This document shows positions 62,420 to 64,000 of a stretch of DNA of 64,000 bases, in pieces. Location: contig JAFKEU010000010.1 in NCBI GenBank assembly GCA_017308475.1, forward strand, positions 121,893-185,892. Reading direction: 5' to 3'. The position numbers were made by a program, and so were the translations under genes. The stretch comes from Alphaproteobacteria bacterium (GTDB lineage: Bacteria > Pseudomonadota > Alphaproteobacteria > Micropepsales > Micropepsaceae). Position 1 is the first letter of the stretch, and each line of letters starts with the position of its first letter. Below the pieces are notes generated by a model. The model was not told the origin of the DNA. It made no database searches and saw nothing but the letters and a program-made list of their open reading frames with translations.

Positions 62420-63436
62420 TCAAGTCAGCGTCACGATGAGTGTCAGGCTGAAGCCGGCGATGAATATCCAGGCTGCAGCGCCCAACAGCAGCGGTCGCAA
62501 TCCCTTGGCCTTCAGCTTGCGGATGTCGGTGTGCAGCCCCATCGCCGCCAGCGACAACGCCAGAAGAAAGGCGGTGAGCTGGGCGATATCGGCATTGAGG
62601 CGGGCGGGGATCACGGCGGCGCTGTTCAGCGCAACCATGCCCACAAACCCCAGCACAAAACCGGGCAGCGGCAGTGCACTTTGGCGCGGGCCGGAATTGC
62701 GAGCGCGCAAAAGGCCCAGAATCAGCACCAGCGGCGCCAGCATGCTGATGCGCGCCAGCTTGGCGATGGTGGCGATATGGCCCGAATCGGCGCCGTGCTG
62801 GAAGGCGGCGGCGATCACCTGCGCAATTTCGTGGATCGACGCGCCCGCCCACAGTCCGTAAGCGCGGTGGGTGAGATGCAGGAACGGATAGAGCGCCGGA
62901 TAGACGAACATGGCGATGCCGCCGAACACCGTGACGCAGGCGACCGCATAGGCAACGTCTTCGTCCGGTGCGCGGGTCACGCTGTCCACCGCGATTACCG
63001 CGGAGGCGCCGCATACTGCCGTCCCCGCCGCGATCAGCTCTGCCAGCTTGTGCTCCACCCCCAGCACGCGGCCCAGCCATTTGGTGAAGACAAAGCTGCC
63101 GGCAAGTGTGGCGGCGATGATGACAAGACTGGAGAGCCCAGCCTGGCCAAGCTGCTGGACCGTCAATTGCAGGCCCAGAAGTACGATCGCCCCGCGCAGG
63201 ATCCAGCGCACCGAAAAGGCCGCGCCCGGCCTGGCCCAGTCCGGCGTGCCAAAAAGATTGTGCAGGGCCATGCCCAGGATGATCGACAGGATCATCGCGC
63301 TGAGCAGCGACAGGCCCGGGATCGCATGCAGCGCCGTGGCTGCTGCGGCTAGGCCCGCGCAGAGTCCGACGCCGGGCAGGATGCGCCGCCTCTGGGAATG
63401 AACGGGATGAGAAGCGGACAAAGCAGGCGAGGACAT
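62420..63436 (-). CDS. yeiH: YeiH family putative sulfate exporter
   Basis: A 338-residue inner-membrane protein of the UPF0324/YeiH family with about ten helices. Family markers are GMALHNLFG near residue 53, LGLQLTVQQLGQAG near 88, the GTAVCGASAVIAV segment near 137, and GLWAGASIHEIAQVIAAA near 195. Members are annotated as putative sulfate or sulfonate-derived anion exporters, largely by context. It is the first gene of a two-gene operon with a LysR regulator. The start ATG 63436 is 186 bases from the 5S rRNA gene, which is on the same strand upstream. Confidence 0.88.
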   Translation of the reverse strand: MSSPALSASHPVHSQRRRILPGVGLCAGLAAAATALHAIPGLSLLSAMILSIILGMALHNLFGTPDWARPGAAFSVRWILRGAIVLLGLQLTVQQLGQAGLSSLVIIAATLAGSFVFTKWLGRVLGVEHKLAELIAAGTAVCGASAVIAVDSVTRAPDEDVAYAVACVTVFGGIAMFVYPALYPFLHLTHRAYGLWAGASIHEIAQVIAAAFQHGADSGHIATIAKLARISMLAPLVLILGLLRARNSGPRQSALPLPGFVLGFVGMVALNSAAVIPARLNADIAQLTAFLLALSLAAMGLHTDIRKLKAKGLRPLLLGAAAWIFIAGFSLTLIVTLT

Positions 63437-63548
63437 GGGCGCGGACCTTGGGTTTGGGTGCGCCGCGATGCTGGGCCTGGGCGATCGTTCGTTCCAATGG
63501 AATATTCCGATCTATATGATCGTATTACCAGATTGAATGGGGCAAAGC

Positions 63549-63582
63549 AAAAACCCCGGCCGCTTTCGCGGGCCGGGGTTTT
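63549..63582 (-). terminator. Intrinsic terminator of the rRNA operon
   Basis: A 12-bp stem AAAACCCCGGCC/GGCCGGGGTTTT with a nine-base loop and T-tract on the minus strand, about 40 bases downstream of 5S rRNA. Confidence 0.88.
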
Positions 63583-63622
63583 CGTAGACTTTGTGAAGGC
63601 GTTTGTCTCTTGGTCCTTGGCA

Positions 63623-63741
63623 GACCTGGCAGCGTTCTACTCTCCCGCGGCTTGAGCCGCAGTACCATGGACGCAGAAGGCTTTGACGGCCGAGTTCGGA
63701 ATGGGATCGGGTAGAATTCCTTCGCTATGACCACCAGGTCG
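63623..63741 (-). rRNA. rrf: 5S ribosomal RNA
   Basis: Reading the minus strand, the RNA starts CGACCTGGTGGTCATAGCG and includes the conserved CCCGATCCCATTCCGAACTCG and GTACTGCGGCTCAAGCCG helices. The ends pair as helix I (GACCTGG/CCAGGTC). The length is about 119 bases. It is the last rRNA of an operon whose 23S gene runs off the window. Ends are accurate to a few bases. Confidence 0.95.
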
Positions 63742-63862
63742 GCGAAGAACCAAGAGATGCCCCGCGCGCGGTGCGCGCAAGGCACAGAATACGACACTGA
63801 CCGAAGTTTGTAGTGTGGGTATGTCTGGCTTTGTTTCCAGACATGGAACGATGCTGCTTGCG

Positions 63863-64000
63863 ATCAAGCCAATCGAGCGATTAGTACCAGTAAGCTCAAC
63901 GCATTGCTGCGCTTACACACCTGGCCTATCGACGGGGTAGTCTTCCCCGGCTCTCAAGCGAAACCTGGTTTTGAGGTGAGTTTCCCGCTTAGATGCTTTC
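63863..64000 (-). rRNA. rrl: 23S ribosomal RNA, 3' end (partial)
   Basis: The minus strand reads GAAAGCATCTAAGCGGGAAA through CTGGTACTAATCGCTCGATTGG, which is the conserved 3' end of bacterial 23S rRNA. The gene continues beyond the right edge. The spacer to 5S is about 120 bases with no tRNA. The 3' end is placed to within a few bases. Confidence 0.93.

Noticed and set aside
62403..63497. A 364-codon minus-strand frame overlapping the YeiH gene
   Set aside because: Arginine- and glycine-rich with no helices in order; the YeiH frame shows ten membrane segments and family motifs.
1..64000. CRISPR array, prophage or insertion sequence
   Set aside because: No regularly spaced direct repeats, no transposase or integrase motif and no phage structural genes were found on either strand.

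Overview
The window looks like a high-GC alphaproteobacterial chromosome, most probably from Caulobacterales or a close prosthecate relative. The evidence is a holdfast-anchor set (hfaA, hfaB, an hfaD-like gene), a CpdR cell-cycle response regulator ending in three alanines, a CTTG-N17-CCTAT heat-shock promoter, large TonB receptors paired with SapC, cupin-like and tryptophan-halogenase genes, and an rRNA operon end at the right edge.

Layout. 1-14.5 kb: a cation/proton antiporter, then a TonB-centred locus with two flavin-dependent halogenase homologues, a JmjC/cupin_8 protein, a SapC protein, a TonB receptor without a signalling domain, an ECF sigma factor, a FecR anti-sigma factor and a paralogous TonB receptor with an STN signalling domain. 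14.6-18.9 kb: an ABC exporter of ATPase, FtsX-like permease and HlyD-like adaptor, next to tRNA-Val(GAC). 19.4-20.8 kb: cpdR and an N-formylglutamate amidohydrolase, then a predicted small RNA. 21.3-26.4 kb: a five-gene envelope glycan or glycolipid module. 26.5-30.1 kb: a tonB-exbB-exbD-exbD operon with a repeat-rich exported protein. 30.6-42.9 kb: glyoxalase I, threonine aldolase, a large autotransporter, a pentapeptide-repeat protein, two alpha/beta hydrolases, a small heat-shock protein with a probable RNA thermometer, a HisN-type phosphatase and a short-chain dehydrogenase. 43-49.5 kb: typA and an RND efflux pair. 49.5-54.5 kb: an unknown exported protein, a rhomboid protease, the hfa operon behind a sigma-54-type promoter, and a 2OG-Fe(II) oxygenase. 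54.6-58.6 kb: epmB, an Fsr-like MFS exporter, epmA and efp, which is the EF-P gene with two of its lysine-modifying enzymes. 58.6-63.4 kb: a VOC protein, a periplasmic peroxiredoxin, a CHAP-domain protein, a GT2 glycosyltransferase, a LysR regulator and a YeiH transporter. The window ends with 5S rRNA and the 3' end of 23S rRNA on the minus strand.

How the genes work together. The tonB-exb operon can energise both receptors. The most system-like region is 1.5-14.5 kb. There a sensing receptor with an STN domain, a FecI/FecR pair and a paralogous transport receptor flank enzymes that may modify or process the imported compound; the substrate cannot be read from the sequence. Regulatory signals that can be read include a sigma-54 promoter for hfa, a sigma-32 promoter plus a ROSE-like hairpin for hsp20, an orphan promoter/terminator pair that predicts a small RNA, and several intrinsic terminators.
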